The notes: generated by a model from the letters alone, not told the origin. Numbered from the stretch's first letter, positions 1 to 9,242 are shown. The stretch is DNA of 64,000 bases from Oceanimonas sp. GK1 (GCF_000243075.1 NC_016745.1:492501-556500), one strand, 5' to 3'. Translations and numbers: made by a program.

Positions 1-897
<897 letters not shown>

Positions 898-984
898 TAC
901 AACACCCAAGAAGTGTGAGGCCTTGCAGGCTCAAGAGCACAACCAAATTCATCATCAAAAAGCTTTTTTCGAATTACGATTTTA

Positions 985-1102
985 TGCCTGGCGGCCATAG
1001 CGTTGTGGAACCACCTGATTCCATGCCGAACTCAGCAGTGAAACGCAACCGCGCCGATGATAGTGTGGCAGCTGCCATGTGAAAGTAGGTCACTGCCAGG
1101 CA
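985..1102 (+). rRNA. rrf: 5S ribosomal RNA, first copy
   Basis: A 118-base unit with the standard 5S core, including the CCATGCCGAACTCAG segment and the GAAAGTAGGTCA segment near the end. The ends pair to form helix I (TGCCTGGC at 985-992 with GCCAGGCA at 1095-1102). It lies 87 bases after the 23S end in the same transcription unit. The spacer between 23S and 5S holds no tRNA. The core is nearly identical to the second copy at 1193, but helix I is different. Confidence 0.96.
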
Positions 1103-1111
1103 CCCAATTCC

Positions 1112-1187
1112 GCTGATATAGCTCAGATGGTAGAGCGCACCCTTGGTAAGGGTGAGGTCCCCAGTTCGATTCTGGGTATCAGCACCA
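1112..1187 (+). tRNA. tRNA-Thr (anticodon GGT)
   Basis: A 76-base cloverleaf: acceptor GCTGATA pairs with TATCAGC, the anticodon stem CCCTT/AAGGG encloses GGT, the T arm has GTTCGAT, and an encoded CCA lies at 1185-1187. The GGT anticodon reads ACC/ACU threonine codons. It sits between two 5S genes in the distal part of the rRNA operon, an arrangement also known from E. coli rrnD (5S-tRNA-Thr-5S), so it is probably processed from the rRNA transcript. Confidence 0.96.
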
Positions 1188-1192
1188 GAATT

Positions 1193-1310
1193 TGTTTGAC
1201 TGCCATAGCGTTGTGGAACCACCTGACCCCATGCCGAACTCAGAAGTGAAACGCAACCGCGCCGATGATAGTGTGGCAGCTGCCATGTGAAAGTAGGTCA
1301 CAGTCAAACA
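1193..1310 (+). rRNA. rrf: 5S ribosomal RNA, second copy
   Basis: A second 118-base 5S gene follows the tRNA after five bases. Its core matches the first copy apart from a few positions, but the terminal helix has diverged: TGTTTGACTG at 1193-1202 pairs with CAGTCAAACA at 1301-1310. The changes on the two arms compensate, so helix I is kept and the gene looks functional. The stop of the transcript is the hairpin at 1324. Confidence 0.95.
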
Positions 1311-1323
1311 CTCTATTCCGATA

Positions 1324-1351
1324 AGCCCGATACTGATGTATCGGGCTTTTT
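1324..1351 (+). terminator. rRNA operon terminator
   Basis: A perfect 10-bp stem (AGCCCGATAC with GTATCGGGCT, loop TGAT) runs straight into a T tract, 14 bases after the second 5S gene. This is the classic form of a factor-independent terminator and ends the rrn transcript ahead of cueR. Confidence 0.9.
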
Positions 1352-1372
1352 CGTATGGGCTGAATAACCGGC

Positions 1373-1403
1373 TTGACCTTGCCCAGGGGGGAAAGGTTAT
1401 GGT
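1373..1403 (+). promoter_or_regulatory. cueR promoter with MerR-type 19-bp spacer
   Basis: TTGACC (1373-1378) and TATGGT (1398-1403) are separated by 19 bp, the over-long spacer typical of MerR-family targets. Between them ACCTT and AAGGT form an interrupted dyad like the CueR operators known from copA and cueO. Since the promoter reads into cueR, the gene is probably controlled by its own product. The assignment rests on pattern match only. Confidence 0.7.
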
Positions 1404-1430
1404 GGTACTTTGCCGCTTACGGAGTCGGGC

Positions 1431-1844
1431 ATGAATATCAGCAAAGTGGCCGAGTTGACCGGGCTGACCAGCAAAACCCTTCGTTACTACGAGGCTATCG
1501 GCCTTATTCCCAGCCCCGAACGGGGCGAAAATGGTTACCGCAGTTACAGTGACGCCTTGATCCGTCGTATTCGTTTTGTGAAAAACGCCCGGGAGGCGGG
1601 GTTCAACCTGGACGAATGCCGGGAACTGCTGGCGTTGCAGGATAAAGAGAGTCGGACCAGTGCCGAAGTCAAGGCACTGACGCTGGCCAAGATCAACGAT
1701 ATCGAGCAACGCATTGCTCATATGCAGATGATGCTGCAGGGTTTACGCCGTTTGGCTGATCAATGTCATGGAGACGCCAAGCCGGAGTGCCCTATTATGG
1801 AAGCACTGGGCGGACCCGCCGTCGCCCCTTCGGCAAAAGAGTGA
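1431..1844 (+). CDS. cueR: Cu(I)-responsive transcriptional regulator CueR
   Basis: A 137-residue MerR-family activator expected to sense cytoplasmic Cu(I) and switch on copper export and oxidation genes. The N-terminal winged helix (MNISKVAELTGLTSKTLRYY) is followed by a dimerisation helix and the metal loop. Cys112 and Cys120 lie at exactly the E. coli CueR positions, and residue 77 is Ser, which in this family marks the CueR type that binds monovalent metals; divalent sensors have Cys there. The start at 1431 is preferred to one seven codons upstream because a GGAG lies six bases before it and the protein then begins like E. coli CueR. ccoG follows on the same strand after 131 bases. No copA or cueO is in the window. 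A stem (TGGCGC at 1872-1877 with GCGCCA at 1883-1888) in the gap may be a weak terminator. Confidence 0.9.
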   Translation: MNISKVAELTGLTSKTLRYYEAIGLIPSPERGENGYRSYSDALIRRIRFVKNAREAGFNLDECRELLALQDKESRTSAEVKALTLAKINDIEQRIAHMQMMLQGLRRLADQCHGDAKPECPIMEALGGPAVAPSAKE

Positions 1845-1975
1845 TTTGGATCACCTTTTCCGTTTCGCTTTTGGCGCAGAATGCGCCATAAGTCGTATTT
1901 TATCTGCATGTTAACAAGGGGTTACATCTTGTAGGCAGATTCAGGCAGCAACCAGAGCAAAGATTGTGAGCATCA

Positions 1976-3397
1976 ATGAACGATAAAAAAAGCAGAATAG
2001 ACGTCAAGGACGTTACTCCAAAACCGCGTTCTCACCGGCCCGCCGATGACGGTCATATTTACGTTAGGGCACAAACCGGAAGATGGCAGCGCCTGCGCAA
2101 GCAGATGGGCTGGCTGCTGATGCTGGTATTCCTGCTGGGTCCCTGGATCCAGTGGAACGGCAATCAGGCCATTCTGCTCAATGTGGAGCAGCAGCGCTTT
2201 CATGTGTTCGGTACCACCCTGTGGCCCCAGGATCTGACCCTGCTGGCCCTGCTGTTTATGGTGGCGGCCTTTGCCCTGTTTTTTCTGACCACCTTTCTGG
2301 GGCGGGTATGGTGCGGCTACCTGTGTCCGCAGACGGTATGGACCTTTATCTTTATCTGGTTTGAGGAAAAGTTTGAGGGCAGTGCCAACAAGCGCCGCCA
2401 GCTCGACAAGGCGCCCTGGAGTTTCAACAAGATCTGGCGCAAGGCCGCCAAACATACCGGCTGGCTGGCGGTATCGCTGCTGACCGGTTTTACCTTCATT
2501 GCCTACTTTATTCCCGCCCAAGAGCTGGCCTGGGGACTGCTGACCTTTTCCGCCAGTTTCTGGGCCGGCTTCTGGGTGCTGTTTTTTGCCTTCTGCACCT
2601 ACGGCAACGCCGGCTTTATGCGCACCATAATGTGCACCCATATGTGTCCTTATTCCCGTTTCCAGTCGGCCATGTTCGACAAGGACACCTATATCGTCAG
2701 TTACGATGCCGAACGGGGTGAAACCCGTGGACCCCGTCCCCGCAAAAAGGATCCGAAGGAGTTGGGCCTGGGGGACTGCATCGACTGCGACATGTGTGTG
2801 CAGGTGTGCCCGGCCGGCATCGATATTCGCGATGGCCTGCAGTATGAGTGCATCAACTGTGGCGCCTGTATCGATGCCTGTGATCAGACCATGGAGCGCA
2901 TGGGTTATGAGCCGGGTTTGATCAGCTATACCACCGAGCACAAGCTGGTGCACAAAGAGACCCATGTGGCTCGCCCTAAGCTGATTGGCTACGGCATCGT
3001 CATGGTGATCATGCTGGCGGCCTTTGCCTTTATGGCCACCCGCATCATGCCCATGGGGCTGGAGGTGATTCGGGATCGCAACCAGCTTTACCGGGAAACC
3101 GCCGAGGGCCTGGTGGAAAACACCTATACCCTGAAGCTGCTGAACAAGACTCTGGCGCCGGCCACCTACCAGCTGAGTGTGGAAGGCATGGACGACGCCG
3201 AGTGGATTGGCCCGGCGGAAGTCAGCATTGATGGCGGCGAGGTGCTGAGCCTGCCGGTCAGCCTGTCCGCAGATCCCTACCTGCTGGATTCACCGGTGCG
3301 GGACATTACCTTTGTGATGCGTCGCAAGGGCGCGAATGCCGACGAGGCCAAGTCTTCGGTACGTACCGAGAGCAAGTTCTTCAGCGCCCTGCGCTGA
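1976..3397 (+). CDS. ccoG: Cytochrome c oxidase accessory protein CcoG (RdxA/FixG family)
   Basis: A 473-residue membrane iron-sulphur protein. Members of this family act as cupric reductases that supply Cu(I) for cbb3 oxidase assembly. About five hydrophobic segments are visible (roughly residues 42-58, 82-108, 160-180, 190-215 and 337-358). Two ferredoxin-like clusters follow: C268, C271, C274, C278 and C292, C295, C298, C302, each ending in a fourth Cys three or four residues on. The C-terminal third is a periplasmic Ig-like FixG domain. Elsewhere the gene usually sits with ccoNOPQ or ccoHIS; none is next to it here. Its neighbour cueR also deals with copper, which fits the reductase role. 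I see no CueR-type site directly before ccoG. Confidence 0.93.
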   Translation: MNDKKSRIDVKDVTPKPRSHRPADDGHIYVRAQTGRWQRLRKQMGWLLMLVFLLGPWIQWNGNQAILLNVEQQRFHVFGTTLWPQDLTLLALLFMVAAFALFFLTTFLGRVWCGYLCPQTVWTFIFIWFEEKFEGSANKRRQLDKAPWSFNKIWRKAAKHTGWLAVSLLTGFTFIAYFIPAQELAWGLLTFSASFWAGFWVLFFAFCTYGNAGFMRTIMCTHMCPYSRFQSAMFDKDTYIVSYDAERGETRGPRPRKKDPKELGLGDCIDCDMCVQVCPAGIDIRDGLQYECINCGACIDACDQTMERMGYEPGLISYTTEHKLVHKETHVARPKLIGYGIVMVIMLAAFAFMATRIMPMGLEVIRDRNQLYRETAEGLVENTYTLKLLNKTLAPATYQLSVEGMDDAEWIGPAEVSIDGGEVLSLPVSLSADPYLLDSPVRDITFVMRRKGANADEAKSSVRTESKFFSALR

Positions 3398-3421
3398 CGT
3401 CCGGTAAAGCATGCTAGAGTA

Positions 3422-3447
3422 AGCCGCAGCGACCCTGCGGCTTTTTT
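3422..3447 (+). terminator. Terminator after ccoG
   Basis: An 8-bp stem, AGCCGCAG with CTGCGGCT around a CGACC loop, is followed by T residues. It lies 24 bases after the ccoG stop and just before the srkA ribosome binding site, so srkA may need its own promoter or read-through. Confidence 0.85.
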
Positions 3448-3458
3448 ATTGGAGATCT

Positions 3459-4427
3459 ATGGATTACTACCAACTGACCCCGGACGTGATCGCCGATGCC
3501 CTGGCCAGCGTGGGCATTTATGTGGATCGTGGGCTGATGGCCCTGAACAGTTACGAGAACCGGGTATATCGCTTTCAGTCCGAGGACGACGGCACCCTGG
3601 TGGCCAAGTTCTATCGTCCCGGCCGCTGGAGCCGTGCCCAGGTGGAGCAGGAGTTGTCCTTTGTGTCCGCCGCCGCCGCCCAGGGCGTGCGGGTGGCCGA
3701 GCCGCTGCAGCGGGACGGTCACAGCCTGTTTGAATACCAGGGCCTGTTGTTTTCCGTATGGCGCTCGGTGCCGGCCCGCGCCTTTGAACCGGACAACCTG
3801 GAGCAGCTGGAGGCCCTGGGGGAGCAACTGGCCCGGCTGCACTGCGTGGGGGAAACCCTGTCGCTGGATCTGCGCCCGGTATTGGATCCGGCGACAGAGC
3901 TTGCTCGTTCCCGCAGCGTGCTGGAACGGCAGGCCCGCATTCCCGCGGCATTGCGACAGGGGTTGTTCAGCGCTCTGGAGCGGCTGATTGACGGGGTAAG
4001 CGAACATTACCGGAGCGCTACCCTTATCGGTATTCACGGCGATTGCCACGGCGGCAACCTGTTGTGGCATCAGGGGCCCTGGCTGCTTGACTTCGATGAC
4101 TGCCGGCGCGGCCCGGCGGTGCAGGACTTGTGGATGATGCTGAGCGGCTCCCGCCAGGAGCAGCTGGTGCAGCTCGATACCCTGCTCGCGGGCTATGAAA
4201 CCGTGCGGGAGTTCAATGCCGCCGAACTGGCGCTGATCGAGCCGCTGCGGGCCACCCGCATGGTCAACTACATGGCCTGGCTGGCGGCGCGCTGGGATGA
4301 TCCGGCTTTTCCGGCCGCCTTTCCCTGGTTTAACAGCGAGGATTACTGGCAGCAGCAGATACGTGCACTGACGGAGCAGGCCCAGAGCCTTTCGGCACCG
4401 CCGTTGTCCTTGACCTCATGGAGCTGA
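3459..4427 (+). CDS. srkA: Stress response serine/threonine kinase SrkA (YihE)
   Basis: A 322-residue eukaryotic-like kinase of the APH/choline-kinase fold. In E. coli, SrkA phosphorylates protein Ser/Thr and counters MazEF-linked death under stress. The catalytic-loop motif HGDCHGGN lies at about residues 193-200, followed by the metal-binding LLDFDDC segment. The length is close to the E. coli protein (328 residues). A GGAG lies just upstream of the ATG. dsbA begins 42 bases downstream on the same strand; srkA-dsbA is the conserved enterobacterial order, where srkA is co-transcribed with dsbA under Cpx control. I did not identify a CpxR box here. Confidence 0.93.
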   Translation: MDYYQLTPDVIADALASVGIYVDRGLMALNSYENRVYRFQSEDDGTLVAKFYRPGRWSRAQVEQELSFVSAAAAQGVRVAEPLQRDGHSLFEYQGLLFSVWRSVPARAFEPDNLEQLEALGEQLARLHCVGETLSLDLRPVLDPATELARSRSVLERQARIPAALRQGLFSALERLIDGVSEHYRSATLIGIHGDCHGGNLLWHQGPWLLDFDDCRRGPAVQDLWMMLSGSRQEQLVQLDTLLAGYETVREFNAAELALIEPLRATRMVNYMAWLAARWDDPAFPAAFPWFNSEDYWQQQIRALTEQAQSLSAPPLSLTSWS

Positions 4428-4469
4428 TTCCTTAACTTGGGTCAGCCTTAAACAAACGGGATTCACCCT

Positions 4470-5072
4470 ATGAAAACGCTGATTTTTGCCTTTGTGACAA
4501 TGTTGCTGGTACCCCTGGCTCAGGCCGCTTCCGAGTTTCAGGAAGGGGTGGAATACACCGTGGTTGCCGAGGTGCCCAGCAGCAAGCCGGAAGTAACCGA
4601 ATTTTTCTCTTACGTGTGCCCCCATTGCTACAGCTTTGAGCCGCTGATGGACAAGCTGGCCGAGCGTCTGCCCGAGGCCGACATTAACAAGGTGCCGGTG
4701 GCGTTCCTTGGCCGGGACATGGGGCCGGTGCTGCAGCGTGCCTACGGTGCCGCCCTGCTGCTGAAGGTGGAAGACAAGTTGACACCGGTGATGTTTGACC
4801 GTATTCACCGCCAGAAGAAGATGCCGGCGTCTCTTGAGGACGTGAAAGAGGTGTTTGTGGCCAATGGTGTGGACGCCAAGGACTTCGATGGAGTGATCAA
4901 CAGCTTTGCCCTGAATGGCATGATCGCCAAGTACGACAAGCTCACCGAGAAGTACAATGTGCGCGGCACGCCCACCGTTATCGTGCGTGGCAAATACCAG
5001 CTGAACATGGGTGAAATTGGCTCGGAAGAGCGTTTTTACCGCGTGGTGGAATACCTGCTTTCCGCCAACTGA
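4470..5072 (+). CDS. dsbA: Periplasmic thiol:disulfide oxidoreductase DsbA
   Basis: A 200-residue secreted oxidase that introduces disulfides into exported proteins and is re-oxidised by DsbB. The first 19-20 residues form a typical signal peptide ending in AQAA. The active site CPHC is at residues 50-53 in a thioredoxin fold with an inserted helical domain, and the cis-proline loop reads VRGTPTV near residue 167. The length is close to E. coli DsbA (208 residues). It follows srkA closely and ends at a strong symmetrical hairpin. Confidence 0.96.
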   Translation: MKTLIFAFVTMLLVPLAQAASEFQEGVEYTVVAEVPSSKPEVTEFFSYVCPHCYSFEPLMDKLAERLPEADINKVPVAFLGRDMGPVLQRAYGAALLLKVEDKLTPVMFDRIHRQKKMPASLEDVKEVFVANGVDAKDFDGVINSFALNGMIAKYDKLTEKYNVRGTPTVIVRGKYQLNMGEIGSEERFYRVVEYLLSAN

Positions 5073-5092
5073 GCACCCACACAATGACCAGG

Positions 5093-5117
5093 CGGCCGGT
5101 GATCACCGGCCGTTTTT
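5093..5117. terminator. Bidirectional terminator between dsbA and the gene at 5116
   Basis: CGGCCGGTGA and TCACCGGCCG (5093-5112) form a perfect 20-base palindrome followed by five T residues. It ends the dsbA transcript. On the minus strand there is no matching U tract, so termination of the convergent small gene is less certain. Confidence 0.8.
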
Positions 5118-5406
5118 ATTGCTCGCCGGGTGAGTCATGGCTGAGCGGCAGGTCGATATCGTCGTGGCCCAGGGCCCGCCAGTGGGTGCTGGGCAGGTGG
5201 AACAGGTAGAACTTTTCCCGGTGGGTGTCGGTCACAAAGCCCATGCCCAGCAGGCTCAGCTCAAAGTGTACGTCCGACACGAATTGCTGGTTGAAACGCT
5301 GTCGACCCGACAGTTCGGCAATGTCGCTTCGGGTCAGGTATACCCCTTCCTGATGCCGGCCAAAACGCTCCTGCAGCCATTCGGCAAATTCCCTGGCGCT
5401 TTTCAT
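5116..5406 (-). CDS. Hypothetical protein, small, unknown function
   Basis: A 96-residue protein I do not recognise. It has no signal peptide or membrane segment. Alternating charged and hydrophobic helices in the first 60 residues (an EFAEWLQERFG segment, then a TRSDIAELSG helix-turn-like segment) and a short beta region with FYLF are compatible with a small winged-helix fold; this is a guess from composition. It lies 28 bases upstream of yifB on the same strand but downstream in transcription order, so yifB and this gene may form a two-gene unit. Codon use is like its neighbours, supporting a real gene. Confidence 0.6.
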   Translation of the reverse strand: MKSAREFAEWLQERFGRHQEGVYLTRSDIAELSGRQRFNQQFVSDVHFELSLLGMGFVTDTHREKFYLFHLPSTHWRALGHDDIDLPLSHDSPGEQ

Positions 5407-5434
5407 CGCTAGCTCCTTGTCGGTTGAGAGACGG

Positions 5435-6946
5435 TTATTGCCGCAGCCGGGCCAGCAGCCGGTCCATGGCCCGGTAACCCAGGGCTTCCATCAGGTGAGG
5501 CCGGCCGATATGGGGCTCGCCGGCCAGATCGGCGATGGTGCGGGCTACCCGGATCAGTTTATGCCAGGCTCGAATGGACAGCTTCATGCGATGCAGTGCC
5601 TGCTCCAGGAAGGCGGCATCGTCGGCACTCAGCGGGCACAGCCGGTCGAGATCGGCAGCACCCAGGCGTGCGTTGGGTTTGCCGGCCCGGGCCTGTTGGC
5701 GTTGCCGCGCAGCCAGCACCCGGGCGCGAACCTCGGCCGTGCTGGCGGACTTTTGCCGTGGCCGGCTCAGCTCGCCCGGTGGCAGCAGGGGAATTTCCAC
5801 CGACAGATCGAAACGGTCGACAAAGGGGCCGGATATCTTGCCGAGATAACGCAATATCTGCTCCGGCGAGCTGCGGCTCAGGCCGTCCTGATAGTGGCCA
5901 CAAGGACTGGGGTTCATGGCGCCGATCAACTGAAAGCGGGCCGGAAAGGTCACGCTGTGGGCGGCCCGGGAAATGCTGATGGTACCGGTTTCCAGCGGTT
6001 CGCGCAGGGCATCCAGCACTCGGCGTTCAAACTCGGTGAGTTCGTCGAGAAACAGCACCCCGCGGTGGGCGAGGGATATCTCCCCCGGTCTGGGATGGCT
6101 GCCGCCCCCTACCAGGGCGGCAGCCGAGGAAGAGTGGTGAGGCTGGCGAAAGGCTCGCTGCCGCCAGTGCTCGGGGTCAAGGGGCTGGCCGCTGATGGAA
6201 CGAATGGCGGCCGCCTCCAGTGCTTCGGTTTCGGTCATGGGTGGCAGCAGGCCCGGCAGGCGTGCCGCCAGCATGGTCTTGCCGGTACCGGGCGGACCGA
6301 GAAACAACAGGTTATGTTCGCCGGCGGCGGCAATCTCCAGCGCCCGTTTGCCGGTTTCCTGGCCGATCACCTCACTCAGACAGGGGGTGATGGCATCCTC
6401 ATGAATGGGCACAGGCTCGGGGTGGGCCAGCTCGCCCTGCTGTTGCAACCAGGCGGTAATGGCCAGCAGGTGGGGAGCCAGCAGGGCCGGGCAGGGAGTA
6501 ATTAGCCCGGCTTCGCGGCCGTTGGCGGCGGGCATGATCAGCCGGCGATCGCTGGCGCGGGCGGCCAGCACCGCCGGCAGGGTCCCCTTGATGCCGCGCA
6601 GTTCACCGGTCAGTGCCAGCTCTCCGAGGAACTCCAGGCCGTCCAGGGACGAGGCCGGGATCTGCTCCGAGGCGGCGAGAATGGCCATGGCGATGGGCAG
6701 GTCGAAGCGACCGCCGTCCTTGGGCAGATCCGCCGGCGCCAGGTTGACGGTAATGCGCCGGGCGGGAAATTCAAAGCCGGCGTTGATCAGGGCACTGCGT
6801 ACCCGATCCCGGGCTTCCTTGACCGTGGTTTCGGGCAAACCGACGATGTTGAAGGCCGGCAGGCCGTTGGCCAGGTGAGCTTCTACCGTCACCAGGGGGG
6901 CGGTCACGCCCAGGCTGGCCCGTGCAAACACAACGGCAAGTGACAT
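5435..6946 (-). CDS. comM: YifB/ComM family Mg-chelatase-like AAA+ ATPase
   Basis: A 503-residue protein with the three-part YifB layout: an N-terminal Lon-protease-like domain (about 1-170), a central AAA+ domain, and a C-terminal Mg-chelatase helical domain. Walker A reads GPPGTGKT at about residue 218 and Walker B reads GVLFLDELTEF. ComM of Vibrio and Haemophilus is a branch-migration helicase that helps integrate DNA during natural transformation; in E. coli the orthologue is YifB. The gene is divergent from the ilv operon, the same neighbourhood as E. coli yifB-ilvL. The 195 bases between it and ilvL must hold both promoters. Confidence 0.93.
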   Translation of the reverse strand: MSLAVVFARASLGVTAPLVTVEAHLANGLPAFNIVGLPETTVKEARDRVRSALINAGFEFPARRITVNLAPADLPKDGGRFDLPIAMAILAASEQIPASSLDGLEFLGELALTGELRGIKGTLPAVLAARASDRRLIMPAANGREAGLITPCPALLAPHLLAITAWLQQQGELAHPEPVPIHEDAITPCLSEVIGQETGKRALEIAAAGEHNLLFLGPPGTGKTMLAARLPGLLPPMTETEALEAAAIRSISGQPLDPEHWRQRAFRQPHHSSSAAALVGGGSHPRPGEISLAHRGVLFLDELTEFERRVLDALREPLETGTISISRAAHSVTFPARFQLIGAMNPSPCGHYQDGLSRSSPEQILRYLGKISGPFVDRFDLSVEIPLLPPGELSRPRQKSASTAEVRARVLAARQRQQARAGKPNARLGAADLDRLCPLSADDAAFLEQALHRMKLSIRAWHKLIRVARTIADLAGEPHIGRPHLMEALGYRAMDRLLARLRQ

Positions 6947-7141
6947 GGCATCATCCTTGGTTTTTTGTTTTACATTTAATTTTTTTTGCAGTTTTTATTG
7001 CTGTCAGGATACGGCGGCTGACCGGCTTTTTTTGTGATCCGGGTTTAAGAAAGTCTTGAGTAGTGTAGAACACTATGCTAGTTCTATAGGCCAGCCGCGC
7101 CGGGGACCCCGGCACACAGCACATATTTTTGGGTCGGTTTT

Positions 7142-7237
7142 ATGAATTCCATCGTACGCATCGTCAACATTATCGTGGTCCTAGTGGTGATTATTAAATC
7201 TCCGCTCGGGGCACTGTGGTCTGACGATAGCCGATAA
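7142..7237 (+). CDS. ilvL: ilv operon leader peptide IlvL
   Basis: A 31-codon reading frame starting at ATG 7142 and ending at TAA 7237, too short for routine gene calls. It encodes 6 Ile, 6 Val and 3 Leu; the run from codon 10 to codon 18 is Ile-Ile-Val-Val-Leu-Val-Val-Ile-Ile. This is the expected composition for a leader that senses charged tRNAs for the three end products of the pathway. It precedes a terminator hairpin and ilvG. The E. coli peptide has 32 residues with a similar Ile/Val/Leu bias. A weak TTGAGT (7056-7061) is the best -35-like element I see upstream, but no convincing -10 is spaced correctly. Confidence 0.92.
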   Translation: MNSIVRIVNIIVVLVVIIKSPLGALWSDDSR

Positions 7238-7288
7238 CCGGCCGACAACAACACACAAACCCCCGAGCAAGCTCGGGGGTTTTTTTTT
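7204..7288 (+). promoter_or_regulatory. ilv attenuator with antiterminator and terminator
   Basis: The terminator is CCCCCGAGC (7260-7268) pairing with GCTCGGGGG (7271-7279), followed by nine T residues. Inside the leader peptide gene, GCTCGGGG at 7204-7211 is a perfect 8-base complement of CCCCGAGC at 7261-7268, the left arm of the terminator. A ribosome stalled on the Ile/Val codons just upstream would leave 7204-7211 free to pair and block the terminator. A ribosome reaching the stop at 7235-7237 would cover it. This is a complete attenuation switch readable from the sequence. Confidence 0.85.
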
Positions 7289-7324
7289 ACATCATTTTGG
7301 CAGCAATACAGGGACAGCAAACAC

Positions 7325-8974
7325 ATGAATGGCGCACAGTACATTGTCCAGGCACTGAAACAACAAGGGGTAACCCAGATCTTCGGCTACCCCGGCGGCG
7401 CCATCATGCCGCTTTACGACGCCCTCTACGACGGCGGTGTGGACCATTTGCTGTGCCGGCACGAGCAGGCTGCCGCCCTGGGCGCAGTGGGTTATGCCAG
7501 AGCCAGTGGTCAGGTAGGGGTGTGCATGGCCACCTCCGGCCCCGGTGCCACCAACCTGATCACCGGTCTGGCCGATGCCATGCTCGACTCCATTCCGGTG
7601 GTGGCCATCACCGGCCAGGTGCCCATGGCCGCCATCGGCACCGATGCCTTTCAGGAAGTGGACGTGCTGGGCATGTCGCTGTCCTGCACCAAACACTCCT
7701 ATCTGGTCGAGAACGTGGAAGATCTTGGCGATATCATCGCCGAAGCCTTTGAAGTGGCCCGAACCGGCCGCCCCGGACCGGTGCTGATCGACGTGCCCAA
7801 GAACGTGCAGGTGGCCCTGGTGGAGCCGCGTCCGGCCGTGCCCTGCACCACGGCACCCAGTACCCTCGACGAGGCCGCCCTGGCCGAAGCCAGGGCCCTG
7901 CTGGCCGAAGCGCGGCAGCCGGTGCTCTACGTGGGCGGTGGCGTCGGCATGGCCAACGCCGAGGCAGAATTACGTGCTTTTGCCGAGCAAAGCGGCATTC
8001 CTGCGGTGACCACCCTGAAGGGAATCGGCACCCTGGATCCGGACCATGAGCTGTTTTTGGGCATGCTGGGCATGCACGGAACAAAAGCGGCCAACCTGGC
8101 CGTTCAGCAGAGTGATCTGCTGATGGTGGTGGGCGCCCGTTTTGACGACAGGGTCACCGGCAAGCTGGATGCCTTCGCGGTCAATGCCAAGGTCATTCAC
8201 CTGGACAAGGACGCCGCCGAATTCGGCAAGGTACGCCGGGCCCAGGTGGGTATCGACGCCGAGCTGAAAGACGTCCTGCCGCGGCTCACCGGCGAGCGCC
8301 TGGCCATCGACGCCTGGCGTGAACAGTGCAAGGCGCTCAAGGCCGAGCATCAGTGGCGCTACGATCACCCGGGCGAGGCCATTTACGCCCCGCTGATGCT
8401 CAGGCAACTGAGCGACGCTCTGGCAGACACCGCCATGGTCAGCTGTGACGTGGGTCAGCACCAAATGTGGGTGGCCCAGCACATGCGCTTTACCAGCCCG
8501 CGCAATCACCTCAGTAGCGCCGGCCTGGGCACCATGGGTTTTGGCCTGCCCGCCGCCATCGGTGCCAAGCTGGCCCGGCCCGAGCACGAGTCGGTGCTGG
8601 TCTCCGGCGACGGCTCCTTCATGATGAACGTACAGGAGCTGGGCACCCTCAAGCGCGCCCAGCTGCCGGTGAAGATGGTGCTGCTCGACAACCAGCGCCT
8701 GGGCATGGTGCGCCAGTGGCAGGAACTGTTCTTTGACGGCCGCTTCAGTGAAACCATTCTCACCGACAACCCGGACTTTGTGGCCATGGCCGCCGCCTTT
8801 GGCATTCCGGGCGAAACCATTACCCGTAAGGAGCAGGTGCAGCCCGCCATCGCGCGCATGCTGCAGTCCGACAGCGCCTACCTGCTGCACGTGCGTATTT
8901 CAGAGGAAGAGAACGTCTGGCCCCTGGTGCCGCCGGGCGTTGCCAACGATCAGATGATGGAGAGCAAAGCATGA
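7325..8974 (+). CDS. ilvG: Acetolactate synthase isozyme II, large subunit IlvG
   Basis: A 549-residue catalytic subunit of acetohydroxyacid synthase II, which condenses pyruvate with pyruvate or 2-oxobutyrate in the first shared step of valine, leucine and isoleucine synthesis. It needs thiamine diphosphate, FAD and Mg2+. The conserved catalytic Glu is in RHEQAAA (about residue 47), and the ThDP motif GDGSFMMN is near residue 430. The frame is intact, unlike E. coli K-12, where ilvG is frameshifted. An AGGGAC lies before the ATG. It overlaps ilvM by ATGA, indicating coupled translation of the two subunits. Confidence 0.97.
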   Translation: MNGAQYIVQALKQQGVTQIFGYPGGAIMPLYDALYDGGVDHLLCRHEQAAALGAVGYARASGQVGVCMATSGPGATNLITGLADAMLDSIPVVAITGQVPMAAIGTDAFQEVDVLGMSLSCTKHSYLVENVEDLGDIIAEAFEVARTGRPGPVLIDVPKNVQVALVEPRPAVPCTTAPSTLDEAALAEARALLAEARQPVLYVGGGVGMANAEAELRAFAEQSGIPAVTTLKGIGTLDPDHELFLGMLGMHGTKAANLAVQQSDLLMVVGARFDDRVTGKLDAFAVNAKVIHLDKDAAEFGKVRRAQVGIDAELKDVLPRLTGERLAIDAWREQCKALKAEHQWRYDHPGEAIYAPLMLRQLSDALADTAMVSCDVGQHQMWVAQHMRFTSPRNHLSSAGLGTMGFGLPAAIGAKLARPEHESVLVSGDGSFMMNVQELGTLKRAQLPVKMVLLDNQRLGMVRQWQELFFDGRFSETILTDNPDFVAMAAAFGIPGETITRKEQVQPAIARMLQSDSAYLLHVRISEEENVWPLVPPGVANDQMMESKA

Positions 8975-9231
8975 ACCAGCACAGTTTGCAGATAGAAGCC
9001 CAGTTTCGCCCGGAAGTGCTTGAGCGGGTACTGCGCATGACCCGCCACCGCGGCTTTCGCGTGGACGACATGGAAATGTCCACCTCCGCCGATTGTCAAA
9101 ACCTGAGCATCAGGGTTACTGTCAGCAGTGAACGTCCCATTCAGCTGCTGAGCCGCCAGCTCGAAAAACTGATGAACGTGACCCGCGTTGAGACGCACAT
9201 CATGGAGCAACCGCTGAAAAAATCGGCCTGA
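8971..9231 (+). CDS. ilvM: Acetolactate synthase isozyme II, small subunit IlvM
   Basis: An 86-residue ACT-domain protein that forms the regulatory/stabilising subunit of isozyme II with IlvG. The ACT-like core ([12 protein letters not shown], then a beta strand [12 protein letters not shown]) and the length match E. coli IlvM (87 residues). It starts within the ilvG stop (ATGA at 8971) and ends 11 bases before ilvE. Isozyme II of E. coli is largely insensitive to valine; whether this holds here cannot be read from the sequence. Confidence 0.93.
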   Translation: MNQHSLQIEAQFRPEVLERVLRMTRHRGFRVDDMEMSTSADCQNLSIRVTVSSERPIQLLSRQLEKLMNVTRVETHIMEQPLKKSA

Positions 9232-9242
9232 GGATAACAACA

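Noticed and set aside
1845-1975. A CueR- or FNR-type site directly before ccoG
   Set aside because: No 19-bp-spaced -35/-10 pair with a CCTT/AAGG dyad and no TTGAT-N4-ATCAA were found in this gap.
7050-7090. A defined ilvL promoter (TTGAGT with TATGCT or TATAGG)
   Set aside because: The spacings are 12 and 23 bp, neither of which suits a sigma70 promoter, so no promoter is called.
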